The notes under the pieces: model-generated | What the model was told of the DNA's origin: nothing | Seen by the model: only the letters and a program-made list of their open reading frames with translations | Database searches by the model: none | Made by a program: the position numbers and the translations under genes | DNA from: Oscillospiraceae bacterium | GTDB lineage: Bacteria; Bacillota; Clostridia; Oscillospirales; Ruminococcaceae | Length of the DNA stretch: 64,000 nucleotides | Assembly (NCBI GenBank): GCA_018380115.1 | Contig: JAGZUF010000003.1 | Location: 74,774-138,773, forward strand | Direction: 5' to 3' | Shown here: piece after piece, positions 17,022 through 23,453 of the stretch | Position numbering within the stretch: the stretch's first letter is position 1 | Layout of the letters: each line of letters opens with the position of its first letter

Positions 17022-19115
17022 TCAGTTCTTCCACACATATGCCACGCGCGGCGAAAGGCGTGTGAGGGCCTCGTTCGTGATAGTGCCGCACACAGCGGCA
17101 AATTCTTCGGCGCGCAGCGTCTGGCCGCCGTCCGTTCCAATCAGCGTCACAACGCTGCCGGGCCGCACCTCCTTCACCTCCGTAACGTCTACCAGCATCT
17201 GATCCATACACACGCGGCCCACAGCCTGCGCGCGCTGCCCGCCTATCAGCACCTGCCCGCCGCGCAGGGCAAAATCCCGCGGCACGCCGTCCGCATAGCC
17301 GATGGTGACGCATGCAAGGCGCGTGGGGCGCTGTGCCGCAAAGGCCAGGCCGTAGCCAGCCCCCTGCCCCGGCTTCAGCCAGCGCACACTGGCCACGCGG
17401 GCGCGCAGCGCCAGTGCCGGGCGAAGCGGAAGGCGCCGCACAGTGGGCGCCGCATCGCTGAGCACGCCGTAAAGCGCAATGCCCACACGCGCATAATCAA
17501 AGCCCTGTGTTTCCCCGTTCAGCACGCCGTAGCTGGCCTGCAGATGCACCTGCCCCGGCTCGAAGCCCGCCGCGCGCACGGCCTGCACCGCGCTTTGAAA
17601 GCGCTGCGTCTGCCAGCGCGTATACGCCACGGCCTGCGGGGCCCGCATGTCGCTGACGCACAGATGAGAGAATATCCCCTCTACCCGCAGGTTTTTCATG
17701 CCGTACACACGCAGAATGGCGGCTGTGTCCTGCGCAGGGATGCCAAGACGGTGCATTCCTGTGTCCAGCGCGACATGCACGCGCACCCCCGGCCCTGCGG
17801 CAGCCAGCGCCTTTGCATGCGCCTCGTCCGCCACAGCCTGGCTGAGGCGCCAGCGGCGCAGCACATGCGCCTGCTCCGGCGGGGTATACCCCAAAACCAG
17901 CACCTCGCCCCGCACAAGGGCGCGGCGCAGCGCTATACCCTCCGCCGCCGTGGCCACTGCAAAGGCGCGCACGCCGCTGCGGCGCAGCGCTTTTGCAGCC
18001 TTTACGGCGCCGTGGCCGTAGGCGTCCGCCTTCAGCACGGCCATCAGGCCGCAGCCTCCCAGTGCCTCCATAAGCGCCTGCGCATTGCGGCAAAGGGCGG
18101 CGAGATCCACCTCACGCCAGGCGCGCGCCGTGAGCGGCATTTTGACGGGTGCAAGGCGTGCGGCCGCCCATTGCACACAGAAGGCCAGCGCAAAGCTGCC
18201 CAGCGCGACGGCCGCGAAATGGCCCGGGCCGCTTTCTACCAGAAGCCCTTGCAGCCCCAGCACCTTCGCCGCGCCGCGCACCAGCACGATGCACCAGGGG
18301 TGCAGCAGATATACCCAGAGGGCCGTACCGGCTGCGGCGCGGCAGCGGCCCGCGTTGCTTCGGGCAAGGCCGCAGAACAGTGCCAGCATGCACAATGGCA
18401 GCATCACATACATGCTGTCGTGCCGCGGGGCGCCCGCCCCTTTCAGAAGAAACGCTTCCGCACACATGGCGGCAAAAAAGCCTGCCGCCGCCGGCCACGC
18501 CCATTTCAGGTGTACGCGCGTGCACAGCGCCCCCAGAAGAAGGAACAGCGGGGCGAAAAACAGCCCGTTGCGCGTATATGAAGAAACGGTAAACAGCCCT
18601 TCATAAAAGGCCTTCAGAAATGGCACCCGGGCCGCGAAGCCGTAATAGCTGTCCCCCATCAGGCCCAGCAGGTACAGCGCGCCCGCGGCCGCAAGGCCGC
18701 CCTTCCACCCAAGCCTGCGCAGGCCCCATGCCACGGGCACGCCCAGCAGAACGGCGGGCAGGTACCACAAATGGTAAAACGTTCCGTCCACCAGCAGCTC
18801 TTTCAGGAGCTGCCCGGGAGCAAATGGTGAAAACGCCCCGGCATAGAGGTTCAGCGGCAGGTACAAAAGCACAGAAAGGGCATATAAAAGCGCCGTTTTC
18901 CCCAGCGTGCGCCCCACGCGGCGCCACTGGCCTTTTTCCAGGAAATAGCCCGTGAGCATGAAGAAATAGGGCACGGCCACACGCGCAAGCACGCGGGTGA
19001 GGAAAAAATCCGCCTCCGCGTTCACATCGCTGAGCGGGGCCGTGTGGATGGTGATGACCAGCAGCGCCGCCGCAAGGCGGCAGACGTCCAGCACGGGGCG
19101 TGCACTCTGTTTCAT
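17022..19115 (-). CDS. vanT: VanT-type membrane serine/alanine racemase
   Basis: 697 residues from ATG at 19115 (MKQSARPVLDVCRLAAALL). Residues about 1-340 form a polytopic acyltransferase-3-like membrane domain with some ten helices. From about 350 a complete PLP-dependent alanine-racemase domain follows, with AVLKADAYGHGA (PLP lysine), VHVALDTGMHRLGI and a C-terminal catalytic-Tyr region GAGYGLAFAAQ. This two-domain architecture is that of VanT of the vanC/E/G clusters, which supplies D-Ser for D-Ala-D-Ser precursors. The start overlaps the vanXY stop (ATGA). Fusion and context make an ordinary Alr unlikely. Confidence 0.94.
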   Translation of the reverse strand: MKQSARPVLDVCRLAAALLVITIHTAPLSDVNAEADFFLTRVLARVAVPYFFMLTGYFLEKGQWRRVGRTLGKTALLYALSVLLYLPLNLYAGAFSPFAPGQLLKELLVDGTFYHLWYLPAVLLGVPVAWGLRRLGWKGGLAAAGALYLLGLMGDSYYGFAARVPFLKAFYEGLFTVSSYTRNGLFFAPLFLLLGALCTRVHLKWAWPAAAGFFAAMCAEAFLLKGAGAPRHDSMYVMLPLCMLALFCGLARSNAGRCRAAAGTALWVYLLHPWCIVLVRGAAKVLGLQGLLVESGPGHFAAVALGSFALAFCVQWAAARLAPVKMPLTARAWREVDLAALCRNAQALMEALGGCGLMAVLKADAYGHGAVKAAKALRRSGVRAFAVATAAEGIALRRALVRGEVLVLGYTPPEQAHVLRRWRLSQAVADEAHAKALAAAGPGVRVHVALDTGMHRLGIPAQDTAAILRVYGMKNLRVEGIFSHLCVSDMRAPQAVAYTRWQTQRFQSAVQAVRAAGFEPGQVHLQASYGVLNGETQGFDYARVGIALYGVLSDAAPTVRRLPLRPALALRARVASVRWLKPGQGAGYGLAFAAQRPTRLACVTIGYADGVPRDFALRGGQVLIGGQRAQAVGRVCMDQMLVDVTEVKEVRPGSVVTLIGTDGGQTLRAEEFAAVCGTITNEALTRLSPRVAYVWKN

Positions 19116-19861
19116 GCGCCGCACCCCCAGGCTGCGGCCTGCCACACCGTGGCGATAAAGCCGCCCGCATTGTCGCCGGACACCTGCACGCATCCGTCCG
19201 GCAGGCGGGCCTGCCCGCCTTCACAGGGCACATAAAGCACCTGCGCCACGCGCCCGCCCGCAAGCCGGCACTGCTGGGGGCCCATTTCGCGCAGGAAAAT
19301 AGAATATTCCTCCAGGCACAGGCCGTTCTGCTCCATCAGCTGCGCATGCGGCGCCCCCACATAGCGGAAATGCCACGGCTCGCACGCGATGCCCGTGAGT
19401 TCCGTCTTTTCCCGGCTGTAACGCTGAATGAAGCCGTATTTCGCCGCCAGGGCGCGGAACCTGCCGCATGCGCCGTCGTACGGCAGATGCGGGCGGATGA
19501 AATCGATGTGCGCCGCCGCGCGCGCAAGGTCTATGGCAAGGCCTGTCTCATGCTCGCTGCAGCCGGGCTTCGCCACAAATTGTTTTGTAAACGCCTCGCC
19601 CTCTTTGCGCATGGCATCGTCCCAGATGCTCTGCTGCTGCGCGCACGGGCGCCAGCCGGAAACGGGCACAATCTTCCCGGATGCGCCGGCTGCGCGCACA
19701 CACTCGGCCAGCAGGGCCGCGGCCGTCTTTTCCATCAGCACGTCTTCCGCGCCCAGCGCAGGCGAAAGGGCCGGCACGCCGCCCCTGTATGGATGCCGGG
19801 CGTTCACCAGCACCAGCGGGCCGCGACAGGTATCTGCAACAGAAAGAGAAATACAGTTCAT
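19112..19861 (-). CDS. vanXY: VanXY-type D,D-dipeptidase/carboxypeptidase
   Basis: 249 residues, the size of VanXY of vanG clusters. It removes D-Ala-D-Ala dipeptide and terminal D-Ala, eliminating vancomycin-binding precursors. The zinc-site motifs are present: SEHETGLAIDL (His and Asp ligands) and EPWHFRYVG (catalytic Glu and His ligand), plus the substrate-region IVPVSGWRP and QRYSREKTELTGI. No signal peptide is visible, consistent with the cytoplasmic VanXY type rather than secreted VanY. ATG at 19861 overlaps the vanG stop, and its stop overlaps vanT, so all three are translationally coupled. Confidence 0.93.
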   Translation of the reverse strand: MNCISLSVADTCRGPLVLVNARHPYRGGVPALSPALGAEDVLMEKTAAALLAECVRAAGASGKIVPVSGWRPCAQQQSIWDDAMRKEGEAFTKQFVAKPGCSEHETGLAIDLARAAAHIDFIRPHLPYDGACGRFRALAAKYGFIQRYSREKTELTGIACEPWHFRYVGAPHAQLMEQNGLCLEEYSIFLREMGPQQCRLAGGRVAQVLYVPCEGGQARLPDGCVQVSGDNAGGFIATVWQAAAWGCGA

Positions 19862-20907
19862 TTTTGCACCCCCAGCTCCACCAGCTTTTCCACAAGCCTG
19901 TCAAACGGCAGGCCCGCGGCGCGCATCATGCCGGGGTAGCGGCTGTGCGCCGTAAAGCCGGGAATGGTGTTCACCTCGTTGAACACCACTTTGCCCTGCG
20001 GGGTAAGGAAAAGGTCTACCCGCGCGAACACCCGGCAGCCCAGCGCACGGTATACCGTCTGCGCCGCCGCCTTGATGCGCACGGCGTCGCTTTCGCTGAT
20101 GCGCGCCGGGCAGTGGATGCGCGAGGTTTTCAGCGTATACTTTTCTTCGTAGTTGAAAAAGCCGCCGGATAGCTCTATCTCGTCCACCTCGCCCACGAAC
20201 AGCTCGCCGTTGCCCATCACCGCGCAGCCCACCTCGAAGCCGGGCACAGCCTCCTCCAAAAGCACCTGCCCGTCATGCCGGAACGCTTCTTCCACCGCCC
20301 CGGCAAGCTGCTGCGGGCGTTCTACCTTCGTAATGCCGAAGGAAGAGCCCGCGCACACGGGCTTTACAAACAGCGGGTACCCCAAAAGCTGCGCCGCATT
20401 CTCCACCGCCGCGCGCGATGCGCGCCTTGCAAACACGGCGCTGCGCGGCACCTCCACCCCGGCCAGTGCGGCAAGCTTGTGTGCTTTGTCCTTGTCCATG
20501 CACAGGGCGCTTGCCAGGGTGCCGCAGCCTATAATGGGCACGCCCGCCATTTCCAGCATGCCCTGCACGGTGCCGTCCTCGCCGTTTTTGCCGTGCAAAA
20601 TGGGAAACGCCGCGTCAAAGCGGTAGCGCATTTCATGCTGGCCGCGCACCACCAGGGTGGGCTCGCCCCTGTCCGGGCACAGCATGCAGGGCGTGCAGTA
20701 CACCTCGCGCGTGTGCCATGTGCCGTCTGTGATGTGCTCGAAGGGGCCCGTGTAGTACAGCCATCTGCCCTCTTTTGTAATGCCCACCGTCAGCGGCGAA
20801 AGGCGCCGGGCGTCCATGTGCGAAAGCACCGCCCCGGCAGACTGCAAAGATATCTCGTATTCTGTGGAGCAGCCCCCAAACAGCACTGCAATGCGAAGCT
20901 TTTCCAT
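19858..20907 (-). CDS. vanG: D-alanine--D-serine ligase, VanG type
   Basis: 349 residues, the VanG length. ATP-grasp ligase with VLFGGCSTEYEISLQSA at the N-terminus, PILHGKNGEDGTVQGMLE, FVKPVCAGSSFGITKV and the metal-binding VNTIPGFTAHSRYPGMM. The substrate loop reads FNYEEKYTLKTS, like the VanG/VanC/VanE D-Ser ligases I recall, and unlike the D-lactate ligases. Chosen start ATG at 20907 follows AAGGAAGG. Immediate neighbours vanXY and vanT, and upstream vanRS, make the resistance role strong. Confidence 0.94.
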   Translation of the reverse strand: MEKLRIAVLFGGCSTEYEISLQSAGAVLSHMDARRLSPLTVGITKEGRWLYYTGPFEHITDGTWHTREVYCTPCMLCPDRGEPTLVVRGQHEMRYRFDAAFPILHGKNGEDGTVQGMLEMAGVPIIGCGTLASALCMDKDKAHKLAALAGVEVPRSAVFARRASRAAVENAAQLLGYPLFVKPVCAGSSFGITKVERPQQLAGAVEEAFRHDGQVLLEEAVPGFEVGCAVMGNGELFVGEVDEIELSGGFFNYEEKYTLKTSRIHCPARISESDAVRIKAAAQTVYRALGCRVFARVDLFLTPQGKVVFNEVNTIPGFTAHSRYPGMMRAAGLPFDRLVEKLVELGVQK

Positions 20908-20940
20908 CTTTTTGCCTTCCTTTCCTCCGGGCATGAAAAG

Positions 20941-20980
20941 CGCCCTGTTCTTGACACCTTTATGGTACCAGAACAGGGCG
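20941..20980. terminator. Long inverted repeat between vanS and vanG
   Basis: Arms CGCCCTGTTCT and AGAACAGGGCG (11 perfect pairs) enclose 18 bases. On the plus strand it is followed by a T-rich run (TTTCGTTTTTTT), a good terminator for transcripts entering from polycistronic antisense direction. On the vanG-coding strand the trailing T-run is weak (CTTTTC). It could act as an attenuator or leader hairpin for vanG. Confidence 0.5.
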
Positions 20981-21027
20981 TTTCGTTTTTTTCTTTTGCC
21001 TTGCGGAAGGCTTGCAGCCTGTTTGCG

Positions 21028-21049
21028 AAAACCTTACGATTTTCTTACG
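21028..21049 (-). promoter_or_regulatory. Candidate VanR operator (tandem half-sites) before vanG
   Basis: Read on the minus strand, two half-sites CGTAAGAAAAT (21049-21039) and CGTAAGGTTTT (21038-21028) follow each other at exactly 11 bases. Direct repeats with 11-base spacing are typical of OmpR-family regulators, and the half-site resembles the CGTA-GAAA core I recall for VanR boxes. It overlaps the vanS stop and lies about 120 bases upstream of vanG, the right place for inducible control of vanG-XY-T. Confidence 0.5.
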
Positions 21050-22157
21050 GCGTGCCGGCGGGCGGCAGCGTCACGGTAAATTCCACTTTATTGTCTGCGC
21101 TGGCCGCCGAAATAGCGCCGCCGTGCTGCTCTACAATCTGCTTTGCAATGGCAAGGCCGAGCCCGGCGCCGCCGGTGCTTGTGCCGCGGGCGGAATCCAG
21201 CCGGAAGAACTGCTCAAACACACGCGCCAGCTTTTCGGGCGGTATGGTGCGCCCCTCGTTTTCAAAGCGCAGGGCTATGCCCTGCGGCCCCGATGTTCCC
21301 CGGATATGCACCGCTGTATTTTCAAAGCTGTACAGCATGGCGTTGCGCAGAAGGTTGTCAAACACGCGCGCCATTTTATCGGCGTCGCATTCATAGGGCA
21401 TGGCCTGCGGCAGCTCCACCTCGCAGGAAAGCCCTTTCTGCGCCAGCGCAGGCTCGAATTCGCTGGCCACCTGGCGCAGCATCAAAGCAAGGTCCACCGG
21501 GGCCTTCTCCAGCTCCATATGCGAGAGGTTAAAGCGCGTTATCTCAAAGAATTCATTGGTCAGGTCTTCCAGGCGCAGGGCCTTTTCCAGCGCAATGTTC
21601 GTATAGCGTGCACGCATTTCGGGGGAAAGCTGCGGCTCATCGCGCAGAAGCGTCAAATAGCCTATTACGCTCGTCAGCGGCGTTTTCAAATCGTGCGCAA
21701 GGTACACAATCAAATCGTTTTTGCGCTGCTCGGCCTCTTTGGCTGCCGCGGCCTCGCGCAAAGCGCGCTGCTTTGCCAGGTTCATATCGTCTTCAATGTC
21801 TTTCAATGCGCCCGGCAGGCGCACCATTTCATCGTGCGGCTGCGCCAGAAGCTTGGCCGCCGAGACAATTTCGTCCAGATAGCGCAGAGGCTTGCCGAGA
21901 AAATGATAGCTGATGGCCACCCAGCCTCCCAAAAGGGGGCAAAAGTAGAACACCGGCAGAAAGCTTTTTACAACCTGAAGAAACTGATACATGGGGTCCC
22001 ACGGCTGCCAGACAAAGCTGGTGCATATAATCCACGCCAGCAGGCACAGCCCGCTGAAGGCGACAAGCCAGCCCGCCAAAGCCAGAAGGAACTGCACCAG
22101 CAGCCTGCGGCTGAGCTGGCTGTGATAGCGCGCGCCCGAATATTTTCTACTGCTCAA
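21045..22157 (-). CDS. vanS: VanS-type sensor histidine kinase
   Basis: 370 residues assuming a TTG start at 22157 (LSSRKYSGARYHS), preceded by GGGGTGGGG. A frame to 22238 overlaps vanR deeply and is rejected. Two N-terminal membrane helices (LLVQFLLALAGWLVAFSGLCLLAW and a second near FLPVFYFCPLLGGWVAI) flank a short external loop, then HAMP-like and DHp regions with phosphoacceptor His in YLAHDLKTPLTSVIGYL. The ATPase domain has NLLRNAMLYS and GGAGLGLAIAKQI. It overlaps the end of vanR by 11 bases. Expected to sense glycopeptide or cell-wall damage and phosphorylate VanR. Confidence 0.9.
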   Translation of the reverse strand: MSSRKYSGARYHSQLSRRLLVQFLLALAGWLVAFSGLCLLAWIICTSFVWQPWDPMYQFLQVVKSFLPVFYFCPLLGGWVAISYHFLGKPLRYLDEIVSAAKLLAQPHDEMVRLPGALKDIEDDMNLAKQRALREAAAAKEAEQRKNDLIVYLAHDLKTPLTSVIGYLTLLRDEPQLSPEMRARYTNIALEKALRLEDLTNEFFEITRFNLSHMELEKAPVDLALMLRQVASEFEPALAQKGLSCEVELPQAMPYECDADKMARVFDNLLRNAMLYSFENTAVHIRGTSGPQGIALRFENEGRTIPPEKLARVFEQFFRLDSARGTSTGGAGLGLAIAKQIVEQHGGAISAASADNKVEFTVTLPPAGTP

Positions 22158-22851
22158 TGGTGTACCCCACCCCCCACACAGTTTTGATGAACTTCGGCTT
22201 TTTGCTTTGCTCGTGCAGCTTTTCGCGCAGGCGTGCAATGTGGCTCATCACCGTGTTGTTCGAATCAAAATATTTTTCGCCCCACACAGCCTCGAACAGC
22301 TCTTCGCTGGAGACAACGCGCCCGCGCCGCTCGCACAGATACCACAGGATAGAAAACTCCAGCGGCGTGAGGCCCACCTCCTGCCCGTACAGCGTGCACT
22401 TGTGCGTGGCCTTTGAAATGAACAGGCCGTTCACCTCATGCTCTGCAGCGGGCTGGGCGGGCGCGGCCTCCTGTTTTGCATTATAGCGGGTGTAGCGGCG
22501 AAGCTGCGTTTTTACACGCGCCACCAGCTCCAGCGGGTTGAAGGGCTTGGTGATGTAGTCGTCCGCGCCCAGAGTAAGGCCCATAATCTTATCCATATCC
22601 TCCACCTTGGCCGTCAGCATGATAATGGGCCACAGGTGCGTTTTTCGAAGTGCCTGGCACAGCGTGAAGCCGTCCATATCCGGCAGCATCACATCCAGAA
22701 TCGCCATATCAAGCGAAGTGCTCTCCGCACAGGCCAGCGCATCCGCCGCACAGTAGAATTTATGCACAGCATACCCCTCGTTGCGCAGATATACCTCCAC
22801 CAGGTCTGCAATGGCGGCCTCGTCGTCCACCACCATGATATGTTCTGCCAA
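22147..22851 (-). CDS. vanR: VanR-type OmpR-family response regulator
   Basis: 234 residues: receiver domain with acidic pair in VVDDEA, phosphoacceptor D53 (ILDVMLPDMDG) and Lys in TKPFN. A winged-helix DNA-binding domain follows (LTPLEFSILWYLCERRGRVVSSEELFEAVWGEKYF, ending KTVWGVGYTI). First gene of the van locus; vanS follows with overlap. Activator of the vanG-XY-T genes by analogy with characterised clusters. Confidence 0.92.
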   Translation of the reverse strand: MAEHIMVVDDEAAIADLVEVYLRNEGYAVHKFYCAADALACAESTSLDMAILDVMLPDMDGFTLCQALRKTHLWPIIMLTAKVEDMDKIMGLTLGADDYITKPFNPLELVARVKTQLRRYTRYNAKQEAAPAQPAAEHEVNGLFISKATHKCTLYGQEVGLTPLEFSILWYLCERRGRVVSSEELFEAVWGEKYFDSNNTVMSHIARLREKLHEQSKKPKFIKTVWGVGYTIEQ

Positions 22852-22889
22852 AGGCGCTCTCCCCCAATTTCATTGCTTGTATCCGCCTT

Positions 22890-22919
22890 AGTATACCGCA
22901 TATGGGCGCGGTGTGTCAA
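22890..22919 (-). promoter_or_regulatory. Predicted promoter of vanRS
   Basis: On the minus strand a perfect -35 TTGACA (22919-22914) and a near-consensus -10 TATACT (22895-22890), spaced 18 bases, about 40 bases upstream of the vanR start. It looks strong enough for basal expression. No CGTAAG direct repeat like that before vanG is seen here. Confidence 0.6.
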
Positions 22920-22926
22920 AATGGGA

Positions 22927-22962
22927 AACCGGGCGGGCCCGTCAGATGCGGGCCGCCCGGTT
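22927..22962 (-). terminator. Terminator of the copA-csoR operon
   Basis: GC-rich hairpin just after csoR with arms ACCGGGCGG / CCGCCCGGT enclosing a further CCCG/CGGG stem, followed by TTTCCC on the minus strand. Confidence 0.6.
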
Positions 22963-22967
22963 TGCGG

Positions 22968-23237
22968 CTATTGCTTATCCAGCTTATCCAGCACGCGCAG
23001 AAGCTCGTCTATTTTTGCCTCCACGTCGCCGCCCGTCTCGAGGGCGTCGCGCACACAGCCGCGCAGGTGCGCCTTCAGTATCTCTTTATTCACCTTGGAC
23101 AGCACAGACTGCGTGGCGAGTATCTGGTTCGAAATGTCCATGCAGTAGCGGTCTGCCTCCACCATGGCAAGGATGCCGTCCAACTGGCCGCGCGCTGTTT
23201 TCAGCAGGCGCGTCACGGTTTGCTTATCGGCCCGCAT
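22968..23237 (-). CDS. csoR: CsoR-family copper-sensing repressor
   Basis: 89 residues, all-helical DUF156 family. Conserved metal ligands are visible as Cys in RYCMDISNQI and the His-x3-Cys pair in HLRGCV, the Cu(I) set. The ARGQL segment near the N-terminus is the family's DNA- and copper-response arginine region. It starts seven bases after the copA stop, so it is co-transcribed with its target. Free of copper it should bind an operator upstream of copA (see 25837-25860) and release when Cu(I) rises. Confidence 0.92.
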   Translation of the reverse strand: MRADKQTVTRLLKTARGQLDGILAMVEADRYCMDISNQILATQSVLSKVNKEILKAHLRGCVRDALETGGDVEAKIDELLRVLDKLDKQ

Positions 23238-23243
23238 GGAGCT

Positions 23244-23453
23244 TCACTCCACGGCCGTGACCGTATACCCGGCCTCTTCCACCGCATCCTTCAGCGCCTG
23301 TGCAGGCACATCGCCCGCCAGGGTGCAAACGGCGTTTTTCTTTTCCAGGTCCACCACGGGCGTCACGCCCTCAATAGCGCTCAGCGCCTTTGTCACATGG
23401 GCCACACAGTGCTGGCACATCATGCCTTCAATGGACAGCGTAACAGTTTTCAT
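23244..23453 (-). CDS. copZ: Possible independently translated CopZ copper chaperone (internal start within copA)
   Basis: Within the copA frame, an ATG at 23453 (MKTVTLSIEG) is preceded by a textbook ribosome binding site GGAGGA seven bases upstream (23466-23461). It would yield a 69-residue protein consisting only of the second heavy-metal domain with MMCQHC, exactly the size and fold of CopZ. It may be made both as the tail of CopA and as a free chaperone, or it may be a recent fusion with a preserved start. The internal site is seen; free product is inferred. Confidence 0.55.
   Translation of the reverse strand: MKTVTLSIEGMMCQHCVAHVTKALSAIEGVTPVVDLEKKNAVCTLAGDVPAQALKDAVEEAGYTVTAVE

Noticed and set aside
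17022..18070. Separate housekeeping alanine racemase gene
   Set aside because: The racemase domain is in the same uninterrupted frame as the membrane acyltransferase-like domain, and neighbours are vanXY and vanG, so VanT is the better call.
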